From Parendozoicomonas verongulae (lineage in GTDB: Bacteria; Pseudomonadota; Gammaproteobacteria; Pseudomonadales; Endozoicomonadaceae): a stretch of 64,000 bases of DNA. Below the pieces are notes generated by a model. That model was not told the origin of the DNA and did not search any database. It saw only the letters and a list, made by a program, of their open reading frames with translations. Location of the stretch: positions 1,066-65,065 of the forward strand of contig NZ_SMME01000873.1 of assembly GCF_009711465.1 (NCBI RefSeq), written 5' to 3'. This document shows, piece after piece, positions 1 to 8,098 of the stretch (positions are counted from its first letter, which is position 1; each line of letters starts with the position of its first letter). The position numbers were made by a program, and so were the translations under genes.

Positions 1-1
1 C

Positions 2-607
2 CTGGGCAGGCATGTCCAACTTATGGAGGGCCCGGAGAACATGAAAACAGCCCTGGATATCTATACCCGACTGCGTACCCGCGCGGCCGGAGGACAAGTA
101 AACACCCGCTCTAAGGACAAGGAGATCGAACTGGGTCTGGCAGCTATTTTCGTTGATACGGGAGATTGGGAGAAGTTTGATGAACTGCAACTCGAAAAGC
201 AGTTGTTTTCAGGGTTCGAAGCCTGCTTATGTTTGAGTATCCGTCACTTCCGGGAATTAACGGAAGTTAAGGACATTTTGCCCAAACATTCGATTCTTCT
301 GGGGAAAGCATTTCATTGGGCTGCTCTTGCAGTGGAGAACAGTGGAGGCCTAAGTGCATCCTCTCTCAGTCAACTGGCTCATTGCTTTCGCCTTTTATCA
401 GTCTGGCCGAAATTCAAACTGCAAACTTTGGGTATCAAAGAGAGAAAGGAGCAAGAGTTCAAACATACATCAGACTTCCTCTTTGCTATAGCCAACGATC
501 TTGATCCCCATCGATATAAACTTATGAAAGATGACCCCTGGAGGCTAAAGGAACGAGAGCTATTGACTCATATAACTGCCCAAGCATGCCCCCCATACTT
601 AAGGTAA
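2..607 (+). CDS. C-terminal part of an unrecognised protein (5' end outside window)
   Basis: The frame is open from base 2, and the first internal ATG is at 23. There is no obvious ribosome-binding site before that ATG, so this is probably the tail of a longer protein whose start lies left of the window. About 200 residues are visible, soluble and largely helical in character, with no signal peptide, membrane segment or motif I recognise. It is followed by a convergent gene on the minus strand. Function unknown; I am confident only that it is coding, from its length and sensible residue composition. Confidence 0.6.
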   Translation: MGRHVQLMEGPENMKTALDIYTRLRTRAAGGQVNTRSKDKEIELGLAAIFVDTGDWEKFDELQLEKQLFSGFEACLCLSIRHFRELTEVKDILPKHSILLGKAFHWAALAVENSGGLSASSLSQLAHCFRLLSVWPKFKLQTLGIKERKEQEFKHTSDFLFAIANDLDPHRYKLMKDDPWRLKERELLTHITAQACPPYLR

Positions 608-630
608 CCCTTCTCCTCATTAGTAACTGG

Positions 631-1314
631 CTATTCCGGGCTCAAAACCAAACTGTTTATTTGGACAGAATATTCTGAAGCCGTGTCATCGCCATCAGAA
701 CTGAGCCACAAGCCCAGCACCCGTTTACCAGACTCGGGGGAAACCTTCATTGTCACATGGCCATCATCGGTTTGCGGCTCAACAAAATGCTCTTTTAGCA
801 GCTGCGATGCTGGATGAACCCTCTCCTGCCCTGCCAATCGGTGATCCGAGTACACGTTATAAAAGGAGATATAATCAATTCCTGTTCCCTCAGGTGCCAG
901 GGCAAATAATGTTTTTATCCACTGAGGGGCCATAAGCCGCTGGAATCGGCCCATACGGCGATCACCTTCGTAAACAACCCCAAGACGGAAAAGAAAGTCA
1001 TCTGCCCCCTCCTCCCCCTGTTTTCGCCCCGACAGATTAATTTCCCCTTGAATATGGAGAGTGAGGGCAATCTCCTGCAATGCTACAGGTTGAGAAAATG
1101 GGTAAATCAGAGGACTTGCAGACTGGTTGACATGAATGCTCATGCGCCCATCAGCAAAAGAAACCTCATTAGCTGGAAGACTCGAGTATTTAAGTTGCTG
1201 CCAGTTATCTGGATGCTGTAATGGCCACTCAACAGGCTCACTGGCATAGGAATTTGAACCCGCAATGAGGGTAAAAAACAAACACAGCGAGTAAATAAGA
1301 GAGCGGCAATCCAT
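631..1314 (-). CDS. Secreted protein, DUF3047-like
   Basis: The protein has 227 aa with an N-terminal signal peptide of about 24 residues (hydrophobic run, then a likely cleavage after SYA). The mature part has a pattern reminiscent of DUF3047 periplasmic proteins: a serine-rich strand near the start (QSASPL), then a stretch of about 25 residues leading to an acidic DDF-hydrophobic-R motif (ADDFLFRLGVVYEG) and a C-terminal beta-rich part ending in a VLGLWLSSDGDDT segment. No catalytic residues are known for that family. It stands alone between two unrelated genes. Assignment to DUF3047 is by eye and uncertain; secretion is well supported. Confidence 0.6.
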   Translation of the reverse strand: MDCRSLIYSLCLFFTLIAGSNSYASEPVEWPLQHPDNWQQLKYSSLPANEVSFADGRMSIHVNQSASPLIYPFSQPVALQEIALTLHIQGEINLSGRKQGEEGADDFLFRLGVVYEGDRRMGRFQRLMAPQWIKTLFALAPEGTGIDYISFYNVYSDHRLAGQERVHPASQLLKEHFVEPQTDDGHVTMKVSPESGKRVLGLWLSSDGDDTASEYSVQINSLVLSPE

Positions 1315-1405
1315 GTCGTACCTGAAGATTTCAGCACCAAAAGAGATAAGTCCCTAAACCATTGCTGATTGTAATCTCAAGACACACCGTTCGCCCACTA
1401 CCAGA

Positions 1406-2392
1406 TTAATGGTTCCTCAGAAAATGAAGGCTTTCTGTGAGAGCCTTTTCCTCCAGGTTTTTTCGGTAGTCGAGCGGATATTCACTCATATCAAAGTTGT
1501 GGTGTGCCTTATAAACAACCTCCTTAATCAAAGAGAATCCTGCCTGCTGATTGATTATCCGATTCACATGCTGACAATTCTTAGCACGACATTGAGAATC
1601 CTCACTCCCCAGAATCATAAGGGTTGGCACTTGTGGCCAGGATTTATACCACGAGAAGTAATGTCCCGGACGACAACTGGGGTAATACAGAACAATAGAG
1701 CGAATGCTCTCTGGCAGGCTTGCATCCGGTATATCCCCAACACCCGGAACAGGCATTCCCAGTTTCGCCAGAGTCAGCGCTTCAAGGACTGCAGAAGCTC
1801 CATGGGAGTAGCCAATAATAGAGATTGTATCCGGATTGATCATGGAGTTGCTCCGGGCGACCTCTAAAGATAAAAACACATCCGCCGCCCTGACCGCTGG
1901 TAAAAACGCATACCCTTCAGTTACACGCTGCTGAAAAAGCTGCATCTGAGTCTGAGAAACCCTCGCTCCGGTGAATGCCTCTGGCGCACTGACTCCCGGA
2001 GCATAGATTTTCTCTTTACGCAAAGACAGGGGTAAACCGGCTTTCACCCGTGCTTCTGTGAAACTGTCCGGGATTAAAACGGCATAGCCCTGCTGCAGGA
2101 AAAAATCTCTACGCTTTTTCATCGTGAGGGTATGAGCCGATGAAGTACCGTGTACCAAAATAACCAGCGGGTAAGGTTCGGAGATATTTCTGGGCGGGTA
2201 AAAGAATTCGTAATCCAGCTCGGCACCTACCTCGTCCCAGCTTTTTCGAGCAGGACAAAGACCTTCGTGATACTCCCGAAAGAAAAAATGTGTTCCCAGG
2301 CAGGCTGCCTCATACAAATCTCCCGACGGAGTAACCCAGCTCATAGCAACAAGCAGCAGGTACTGGAGGTATTCCAATGGAGACATAGCCAA
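1406..2392 (-). CDS. Alpha/beta hydrolase (dienelactone-hydrolase-like)
   Basis: The protein has 328 aa. An alpha/beta-hydrolase core begins near residue 74 with a strand and the oxyanion turn HGTSS (81-85). The nucleophile elbow GYSHGA sits at 194-199 with Ser196. The acid is probably Asp265 (ILGSEDSQC) and the base His297 or His298 (YKAHHNFD), so the catalytic triad looks complete. The N-terminal 25 residues are hydrophobic and could be a membrane anchor or signal sequence. The layout resembles the dienelactone hydrolase family used for esters of varied acids; the true substrate is unknown. It is monocistronic, upstream of and divergent from the chalcone-isomerase-like gene. Confidence 0.75.
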   Translation of the reverse strand: MAMSPLEYLQYLLLVAMSWVTPSGDLYEAACLGTHFFFREYHEGLCPARKSWDEVGAELDYEFFYPPRNISEPYPLVILVHGTSSAHTLTMKKRRDFFLQQGYAVLIPDSFTEARVKAGLPLSLRKEKIYAPGVSAPEAFTGARVSQTQMQLFQQRVTEGYAFLPAVRAADVFLSLEVARSNSMINPDTISIIGYSHGASAVLEALTLAKLGMPVPGVGDIPDASLPESIRSIVLYYPSCRPGHYFSWYKSWPQVPTLMILGSEDSQCRAKNCQHVNRIINQQAGFSLIKEVVYKAHHNFDMSEYPLDYRKNLEEKALTESLHFLRNH

Positions 2393-2603
2393 CAGACTGT
2401 ATTAAAAATTCAGTCACTTAAACTAGCTGAATTTTCTCAGCCTGTCTGAGAAGTCACCATCAGCAGGGCCGCTGTACTCAAAAGTCGTAAAATTTTGTTA
2501 CCAGACTGAAAAAACACTGTATATCAGGCCTGAGAGTCGTTATTGAAAGAAAGCTTCAGTGCTAAGATTGCCGCCGAATGAATTTTCCATACCGGAGCCT
2601 CCG

Positions 2604-3164
2604 ATGAAACGACTGGCTGTTCTGCTGTGTTCTCTGTTTTTTACGTTTTCTGTACAGGCCAAAGAGCTGGCTGGTGTGACCCTCGCTCCAAGTATCAAGG
2701 ACGCTGACCATAGCCTGCAATTGAACGGTGCAGGCGTTCGCTCCAAGTTTTTCATGAATCTGTATGTCGGCTCGCTGTACACTTCAGCCCCAGCCAAAAC
2801 CTCTGAAGTGATTCTGGACGGCAAAGTGCTGGCTGCGGTTCGTCTGGATATTATTTCCGGCATGATTACTTCCGACCGTATGGTCTCCACCGTAGAGGAA
2901 GGCTTTATGGCTTCAACGGCCAATAATGTTGCGCCCCTGCAGGAACGTATTGATGAGTTTCTGGCTGTTTTCACACAGTCTGAAATCAAGAAAGGCGAAG
3001 TATTCACTCTAGTGGGTAAGCCTGGTGTTGGCGTAATTGCCTACCGTAACGGCAAGAAAGCCGCAGAGGTAAAAGGCGATGACTTCCGTAAAGCGCTGTT
3101 TGGCATCTGGCTGGGTGACAAGCCTGCGGACAGAAAGCTGAAAGCGGCTATGCTGGGTCAATAG
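2604..3164 (+). CDS. Secreted chalcone isomerase-like protein
   Basis: The protein has 186 aa from the ATG at 2604, which follows a cggag ribosome-binding site; the frame runs 15 codons further upstream, but those residues precede the signal peptide. A clear signal peptide ends at VQA-KE. The mature domain begins with the family pattern in which a GAGVRSKFFMNLYVGSLY strand-turn is followed by a charged core, and it ends with a WLGDKPAD segment typical of the chalcone isomerase-like (Chalcone_3) fold. Bacterial members are periplasmic and of unknown function; flavonoid chemistry is not implied. A strong hairpin follows the stop. Confidence 0.8.
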   Translation: MKRLAVLLCSLFFTFSVQAKELAGVTLAPSIKDADHSLQLNGAGVRSKFFMNLYVGSLYTSAPAKTSEVILDGKVLAAVRLDIISGMITSDRMVSTVEEGFMASTANNVAPLQERIDEFLAVFTQSEIKKGEVFTLVGKPGVGVIAYRNGKKAAEVKGDDFRKALFGIWLGDKPADRKLKAAMLGQ

Positions 3165-3175
3165 TCATATTTATG

Positions 3176-3207
3176 GTGAACAGCTGCAGAAGCCTGCAGC
3201 TGTTCAC
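3176..3207 (+). terminator. Hairpin terminator after the chalcone isomerase-like gene
   Basis: A perfect 14-bp inverted repeat (gtgaacagctgcag and its complement) with a 4-nt loop starts 11 bp after the stop codon. It lacks a clear U-run, so it may be a stabiliser or a rho-assisted terminator. Confidence 0.55.
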
Positions 3208-3367
3208 TGACATCTCAGGCCAGGGTCTGTACTGTTCGTTGCTCCACCCACTATCAGGCATCATGGTCAGCCCATTATTTCTATGGCTTCAAGAATGCCA
3301 GACTCCGCATCCGCAAGCTATTGATGTATAGTCCCCGCCCACTCCATTTGCAGAACCTTTCTCGAAT

Positions 3368-4210
3368 ATGCTCAGTTACCGACACGGCTTTCACGCTGGC
3401 AACCATGCCGATGTTCTCAAACACCTCGTCCAGACTCTTGTGATTCAACACCTGACCAAGAAGGACAAACCCGTCCGCTATATCGATACCCACTCTGCCA
3501 CCGGCGGCTACTCCCTGAGTGACACCTTCTCTCAGAAAACCTGCGAATGGGAAGAGGGTATCGCCCAGCTCTGGCATCAGGACAACCTGCCCGAACCTGT
3601 TCAGCAGTACGTAGACGTGGTCAAAGCCTTTAACGGTGACAACAAGACTCTCAAACTCTACCCCGGCTCACCGGCAGTTGCAGCAGAGCTGTTCCGTGAG
3701 CAGGACAAGCTGCAACTGTTTGAGCTCCACCCTGCCGATAGCCGTGAGCTGGATCGTAATTTTCAGAGAGATCGCCGAGTGAATGTGACTCAGGGAGACG
3801 GCTTTGCTGGTTTGAAAGCACTGCTACCCCCTATCGAGCGCCGAGCACTTGTGCTGATTGACCCGCCCTATGAAGTGAAAGATGACTACAACACTGTCAT
3901 AAAAGCCCTCAAAGGCGCTTTACAGCGTTTTGCAACAGGCGTTTATGCCGTGTGGTACCCTGAAATCAACAGCGAGCACTCCCGCATGTTTCCCCATAAA
4001 CTGGAACGCTGTGGCGCAGATCGCTGGTTGCATGTGACCATGCGGGTGCGAGGCAACAATACGGAAGGGATGTTTGGCAGCGGGATGTTTGTGATCAATC
4101 CGCCCTGGTTATTGGAAAAGCAGTTACGGGATTCTCTACCTGCTCTTATCAATGCTTTGGGACAGAACCCAGACGCAGGTTTCACCATCAAAACCCACGG
4201 TCTGGATTAA
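3368..4210 (+). CDS. rlmJ: 23S rRNA (adenine(2030)-N6)-methyltransferase RlmJ
   Basis: The protein has 280 aa, the family's usual length. It starts with the highly conserved LSYRHGFHAGNHADVLKH segment and has THSATGGYSL as the SAM-binding loop and DPPYEVKDDY as the catalytic N6-adenine methyltransferase motif. RlmJ modifies A2030 in 23S rRNA using S-adenosylmethionine and acts alone in the cytoplasm. The end of the gene runs almost into a convergent membrane protein gene, leaving 5 bp. Identification is secure. Confidence 0.95.
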   Translation: MLSYRHGFHAGNHADVLKHLVQTLVIQHLTKKDKPVRYIDTHSATGGYSLSDTFSQKTCEWEEGIAQLWHQDNLPEPVQQYVDVVKAFNGDNKTLKLYPGSPAVAAELFREQDKLQLFELHPADSRELDRNFQRDRRVNVTQGDGFAGLKALLPPIERRALVLIDPPYEVKDDYNTVIKALKGALQRFATGVYAVWYPEINSEHSRMFPHKLERCGADRWLHVTMRVRGNNTEGMFGSGMFVINPPWLLEKQLRDSLPALINALGQNPDAGFTIKTHGLD

Positions 4211-4215
4211 AGAGG

Positions 4216-4845
4216 CTAGGAGGGGGTTACTGGCTCCCCCTCCAGCTTCTCAAGAATCGCAGCCATCACATGGGCCATGGCAATGCCAGCGCACCAGACA
4301 ACCACAATTTGAGCGAATCCACCCACCACCAGTACATCAAAAGGCTTGGCAATCTCATTGGTGAACAGCCCCATCTGGTCTGGCCAGTCGGTGAAAGAGA
4401 TTAAGAAGAAGGCATAGGTTCCACACGTAGTTGCTGCGGCATTCGAAAAACGCATTCTTACATGGGGTTTGGAACTCAATACCCGTGCCCACCGGAATAC
4501 TCGAATATCTATATATCCCCCAACATTCACAGCCACCAGCGCCCCAAGGAAGATGGTAAAGGGAAGCCCGGCTATCAATGAGCAAACAAAAGCAATACTT
4601 GTCGGAATCAACAGCATATGCCAGAGAGATTTACGGAATTCAACCCTCGCTTGCTCAGCATAGTGCTGTACAAATGACCGGGAGACATCAAGTAAGGGGA
4701 TAACTGTTAAAGCGGAGAATGGAACCCAGATATCAATTCCAAACCACGTACCCAGCGAAAAAGGCACCTGTGCACCATATTGGCAGGCGATAGAAGCAGC
4801 AGAAAATAGAGCCAGCCACACAAGATATTTCTGAACCGGTGTCAT
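4216..4845 (-). CDS. Multi-pass membrane protein, VUT/YhhQ-like
   Basis: The protein has 209 aa with five or six hydrophobic segments separated by short charged loops. The second segment, with the PFSALTVIPLLDVSRSF pattern followed by HYAEQAR, resembles the start of VUT-family (YhhQ/QueT-like) proteins, where an aspartate in the second helix is followed by a conserved glutamate. Family members import the queuosine precursor or other small substrates. The match is partial and no queuosine genes are nearby, so substrate and even family remain tentative. The start ATG at 4845 is the first in the frame. Confidence 0.5.
   Translation of the reverse strand: MTPVQKYLVWLALFSAASIACQYGAQVPFSLGTWFGIDIWVPFSALTVIPLLDVSRSFVQHYAEQARVEFRKSLWHMLLIPTSIAFVCSLIAGLPFTIFLGALVAVNVGGYIDIRVFRWARVLSSKPHVRMRFSNAAATTCGTYAFFLISFTDWPDQMGLFTNEIAKPFDVLVVGGFAQIVVVWCAGIAMAHVMAAILEKLEGEPVTPS
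4219..4243. terminator. GC-rich hairpin in the convergent overlap of rlmJ and the membrane protein gene
   Basis: A perfect 8-bp stem (ggaggggg / ccccctcc) with a 9-nt loop lies just past the rlmJ stop and inside the last codons of the convergent gene. A role in ending rlmJ transcription is plausible, but there is no U-run. Confidence 0.35.
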
Positions 4846-4942
4846 TTATGCCCCTCGGCAAAAGTTCTCAATGATGCAAGCGAACGAGTAACACTATAGC
4901 AGCCTGAAAAACTTGGAATTATTCAAAAAGAAATGCCAATAA

Positions 4943-5983
4943 TCAGCTGTCTTTTAGAAGATTTATCATGGGTAACATAACCCCATGAAGACGACTTAAC
5001 CACACACTACCGGAGAAGTAACCTATGCCAGTTAAACCTTTCCCCTCTTGATAATATGTCGCTATATACCCTTTGGAATCCGGTAATGAACTATCCCACT
5101 CCACTATCAACTCATTCCCCTGGCAAGAATAAACAGAAGGGGCGAGGGTATAGGTTTCTACGAAGCTATCCGCCGTCACAACAACTTTGGGCGGGTCTTT
5201 ATAACGATCAACACCAACTGGGATAGTCACCTCAACAATCCCTTTGTCAGGAATATTTAAGCTTCCATGGTAGTAACCTGGAGGAATTTCACAAACACGC
5301 TTTTTACTGGCGGCAACATCTTTCACTCCAAAGCCATACAAAGAGTAAGACGAACTAAATTTCATAAACGGCAATGTCGCCATACCAACTCCACCCGCAA
5401 GTGCGGGGATAGTCAGACGGAAAAGTGCCTCATTCAACAGATATAGCCCTACGCGATTGCGGTATCGGTAGGCAAAATCATCCCATGACGCCATCACATA
5501 CAGTGCGCTGTATCCCAAGGTCAGAAGTGTGGCGCCTATATGGACACCACGAAATAGTGCTTTCTTAAACTCTAACCTTCCTGTGTAGGTGCCAGTGGCA
5601 TACAGCTTAGAGAGCTCCCGATTCCATACCAGAGCAAGGCTTACAGATCGCCCCAAAGCCCCGGAAGAGATTTCAAGTGAGTCACCATGGCAGCTGATGC
5701 GTGCAGAACGATTATCCAGCCACACTTCATAAATGGCAGGGTAATGTGCGCCGCTTGAACTCTCCAACACACGATAAGCACCACGCACATCACCTTGAGT
5801 CGTGATAGCCAGATGAAGCGTGTCATGCCCCGCACCCAGGTGGTGGATGCTGTACAGTCCGCTGGGAATTGTACACGGCAGATCAAAACGAGCAGGCTCT
5901 GCATAAGACAAAGACACCCCCAGCCACAGCCCGTAGAGCAACCCTGCTCGTGCAAAAAAGAAAAGGCAGGCCAGTGCCCTCAT
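4943..5983 (-). CDS. Exported membrane protein with a duplicated Cys-containing domain
   Basis: The protein has 346 aa and I do not recognise a family. It has a hydrophobic signal segment of about 28 residues ending SLSYA-EP. A first beta-rich domain starts CTIPSGLYS and contains a second cysteine (ISCHGDSLEI). Two hydrophobic segments follow near residues 146-170 and 185-208. A second domain then opens with CEIPPGYYH and has YSCQGNELIVEW in the matching place. The two outer domains therefore look like an internal duplication flanking a membrane hairpin, with one likely disulfide each. No operon partner is evident. Confidence 0.6.
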   Translation of the reverse strand: MRALACLFFFARAGLLYGLWLGVSLSYAEPARFDLPCTIPSGLYSIHHLGAGHDTLHLAITTQGDVRGAYRVLESSSGAHYPAIYEVWLDNRSARISCHGDSLEISSGALGRSVSLALVWNRELSKLYATGTYTGRLEFKKALFRGVHIGATLLTLGYSALYVMASWDDFAYRYRNRVGLYLLNEALFRLTIPALAGGVGMATLPFMKFSSSYSLYGFGVKDVAASKKRVCEIPPGYYHGSLNIPDKGIVEVTIPVGVDRYKDPPKVVVTADSFVETYTLAPSVYSCQGNELIVEWDSSLPDSKGYIATYYQEGKGLTGIGYFSGSVWLSRLHGVMLPMINLLKDS

Positions 5984-6340
5984 TCAACAGCCCTCGTGCA
6001 GTGAGAAACTACAAAGCGAGGGGCAAGACTAGTCGGGAGAATTTAAGCCTGCCAGACAAGTCCGCTGAATATTTATGACAGAGAGGCTTTTATTTCGGCA
6101 TCAGGGCCGGAAGTCTTCGCCATCTGATTCGGTAATACAGGGTGCAAGAACGGAAGAATTATCTATATATGAGGAAAGCAGGCTGCGTATGGCTCACTGG
6201 AAACCGCCGAAAAATGCTCAGGCAACCCGGTCAGCCCGGCAGCTATCATAGAAAGCTTGTTCAAACGTTCTCTTGCCAGGAGTCCACAATGGTATTTGAC
6301 ATTCTTCAGCCCGCCTTCCATCCCGAACGACCTCAGGTAA
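5984..6340. other. Intergenic stretch without a supported gene
   Basis: This is the left part of the long gap between the divergent gene at 5983 and olsB. It is not repetitive. A short frame (6290-6348) begins with an ATG after an aggag site, but its 19 codons end inside the PhoB-type repeats. I see no riboswitch or small RNA I can support. Confidence 0.4.
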
Positions 6341-6391
6341 GGTCATAGATTCGTAATATCTTCGTCATACCACCGTCATAGCAGATTCATA
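6341..6391 (+). promoter_or_regulatory. Tandem PhoB (Pho box) binding array upstream of olsBA
   Basis: Five heptamers lie at exact 11-bp spacing: ggtcata (6341), cgtaata (6352), cgtcata (6363), cgtcata (6374) and attcata (6385). Each pair is separated by 4 bp. This matches the architecture of Pho boxes (TGTCATA-N4-TGTCATA), and the two central units match the consensus at 6 of 7 positions. The array ends 36 bp before the olsB start codon. Phosphate-starvation control of ornithine lipid synthesis by PhoB is established in Sinorhizobium and Pseudomonas, which fits the operon that follows. Confidence 0.75.
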
Positions 6392-6427
6392 GCCTGTCCC
6401 TGAAACCCTAAAACTCAGGTAACCCGT

Positions 6428-7192
6428 ATGGAATCAGCAAAGCGTTCTGTGGCCCAGTCGGAATCTGGCCTGATGGCCGGCTTCGCGACCAGCGCGCAGG
6501 ACATGGAAGATATCTTCCGTCTGCGCTTCGAGGTCTTTTCCAGTACATTCAACGGAAACTTTGACAGCCAGTGCGAACACAGTCTGGATACAGATCCGTT
6601 CGACAACCACTGCCAACACCTGATCGTCCGGGATATCCGTACCGGAGAAACCGTGGCCACGACTCGCCTGCTGGGTGATGAGAATGCCAGCCTGATCGGA
6701 CATTTCTACAGTCAAAACGAATTCTACCTGCCCGGCATTACTGAGCTTCCCGGTAAGGTGCTGGAGCTGGGAAGAACCTGCATTAATGAGCAATACCGGG
6801 ATGGCGCTGCCATATTTACTCTCTGGCAGACTCTCGCTCGTTTTCTGGCTGACAACAAATACCGATTCCTGATTGGCTGTGCCAGCATCAGCATGGATGA
6901 TGGCGGTATTCAGACAGAAGCCATCATGAAGGACATCCGCGAAAAATATCTGGACAACTCTCGCATTCAGGCACGCCCAAAGGTGCAGGTTCCCCAAATT
7001 TCACTGGCAGAGAATGTCGTTGCCCGCCCACCGGCTCTGTTGAAAACCTACCTGCGTCTCGGTGCCCGCGTGTGCGGAGAACCAAGCTGGGATCAGGAGT
7101 TTGGCTGTGCCGATGTATTTATCCTGCTGGATATGCACAATCTTTGCCCCCGCTATGCCCGTCGTTTTCATCTGGAAAACTGGAAAGCCTGA
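6428..7192 (+). CDS. olsB: L-ornithine N-alpha-acyltransferase OlsB
   Basis: The protein has 254 aa. OlsB transfers a 3-hydroxyacyl group from acyl carrier protein to ornithine, giving lyso-ornithine lipid. The sequence shows the GNAT-like family hallmarks: IFRLRFEVF near the start, a central VLELGRTCINEQYRDG acceptor segment, and a C-terminal RLGARVCGEPSWDQEFGCADVFI stretch typical of OlsB. The next gene (olsA) starts 12 bp after its stop, so the pair is an operon. A PhoB-type array sits just upstream, indicating induction when phosphate is scarce, when phosphate-free ornithine lipids replace phospholipids. Confidence 0.88.
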   Translation: MESAKRSVAQSESGLMAGFATSAQDMEDIFRLRFEVFSSTFNGNFDSQCEHSLDTDPFDNHCQHLIVRDIRTGETVATTRLLGDENASLIGHFYSQNEFYLPGITELPGKVLELGRTCINEQYRDGAAIFTLWQTLARFLADNKYRFLIGCASISMDDGGIQTEAIMKDIREKYLDNSRIQARPKVQVPQISLAENVVARPPALLKTYLRLGARVCGEPSWDQEFGCADVFILLDMHNLCPRYARRFHLENWKA

Positions 7193-7204
7193 ACCGGAGG
7201 TCTG

Positions 7205-8053
7205 ATGAGTACTTTCTTACGCAGGATATTTCGCACAATCGCAATCATTCTTTTGATTACCCTGGGCATTGCGCTGGCATGCTGGATACAGTTGTTGATC
7301 TGGGCAGATAAAACCCGCCCGACTTCAATCAGAACCGACGAAATCCGGTTGGCTCTCAAACAGTGGTGGCTGGGTGTACTATGCAAGATTCTAGGCCTCA
7401 AATTGCACCGCAAAGGTGGCCCCTGGACGGGCCCGGTGTTAATGGCCTGCAACCATATCAGCTGGATGGATATTCCTATTCTGGCCACCAATGTACCATT
7501 TCACTTTCTCGCCAAGTCGGAGATTCGCAAGTGGCCAGTGATTGGCTGGTTGACAGCAGTAGCGGGCACGCTGTTTATTCGTCGGGGCTCAGGGGATAGC
7601 CGCAGCATTACCCGACAGCTGTCGAATCATCTGAGTCAGGGCAACAGTATTCTTTTTTTTCCGGAAGGGACGACTTCCGATGGCACTCAGACTTTGCCAT
7701 TCCATAGCCGTTTATTTGAAAGCGCTATCAGCAGTCAGGTGGTCATTCAGCCCATCACTCTGGCTTATTGTGACTCTGGCCGCCCTCACACGATTGCACC
7801 ATTTATTGGTGATGACAGCCTGGTACCCCATATCTGGCGAATTCTGGGGGAAAAGCAGATTCATGTGCACCTGCACTATCACCCACCGGTGAAAGCCTGT
7901 GATATGACAGCCAAAGAGCTGGCAACCCAAACTGAGGCAACCATCCGACAAGGCTTAGAGGGGATTTTCCCACTATCACCAGCCGCCACTCAGAACAGCG
8001 AGGGACGAACAGTTATCCGTTATGTAGATAGCAACACAACAGTTGCCCCATAA
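7205..8053 (+). CDS. olsA: Lyso-ornithine lipid O-acyltransferase OlsA (PlsC family)
   Basis: The protein has 282 aa and is a membrane-bound acyltransferase. It has an N-terminal transmembrane segment (about residues 10-33), the catalytic NHxxxxD box as NHISWMD (83-89), and the acyl-acceptor motif FPEGTTSDG (152-160). On motifs alone it could be a 1-acylglycerol-3-phosphate acyltransferase (PlsC). Its place 12 bp after olsB marks it as the second enzyme of ornithine lipid synthesis, adding the O-linked acyl chain to lyso-ornithine lipid. The start ATG at 7205 follows ggaggt. It should share the PhoB control of olsB. Confidence 0.85.
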   Translation: MSTFLRRIFRTIAIILLITLGIALACWIQLLIWADKTRPTSIRTDEIRLALKQWWLGVLCKILGLKLHRKGGPWTGPVLMACNHISWMDIPILATNVPFHFLAKSEIRKWPVIGWLTAVAGTLFIRRGSGDSRSITRQLSNHLSQGNSILFFPEGTTSDGTQTLPFHSRLFESAISSQVVIQPITLAYCDSGRPHTIAPFIGDDSLVPHIWRILGEKQIHVHLHYHPPVKACDMTAKELATQTEATIRQGLEGIFPLSPAATQNSEGRTVIRYVDSNTTVAP

Positions 8054-8062
8054 CAACAGGAG

Positions 8063-8083
8063 CCCTCCCCTGTCAGGGGAGGG
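8063..8083. terminator. Bidirectional hairpin between olsA and fumarase
   Basis: A perfect 9-bp GC-rich stem (ccctcccct / aggggaggg) with a 3-nt loop lies between two convergent genes. It can serve transcripts from both sides, although there is no U-run. Confidence 0.55.
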
Positions 8084-8098
8084 GTAAAGCAGAGGGTA

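Noticed and set aside
6142..6348. 68-codon frame upstream of olsB
   Set aside because: It ends inside the Pho box array and its residues show no coding character. Only the last 19 codons follow a plausible ribosome-binding site, and nothing supports a leader peptide.
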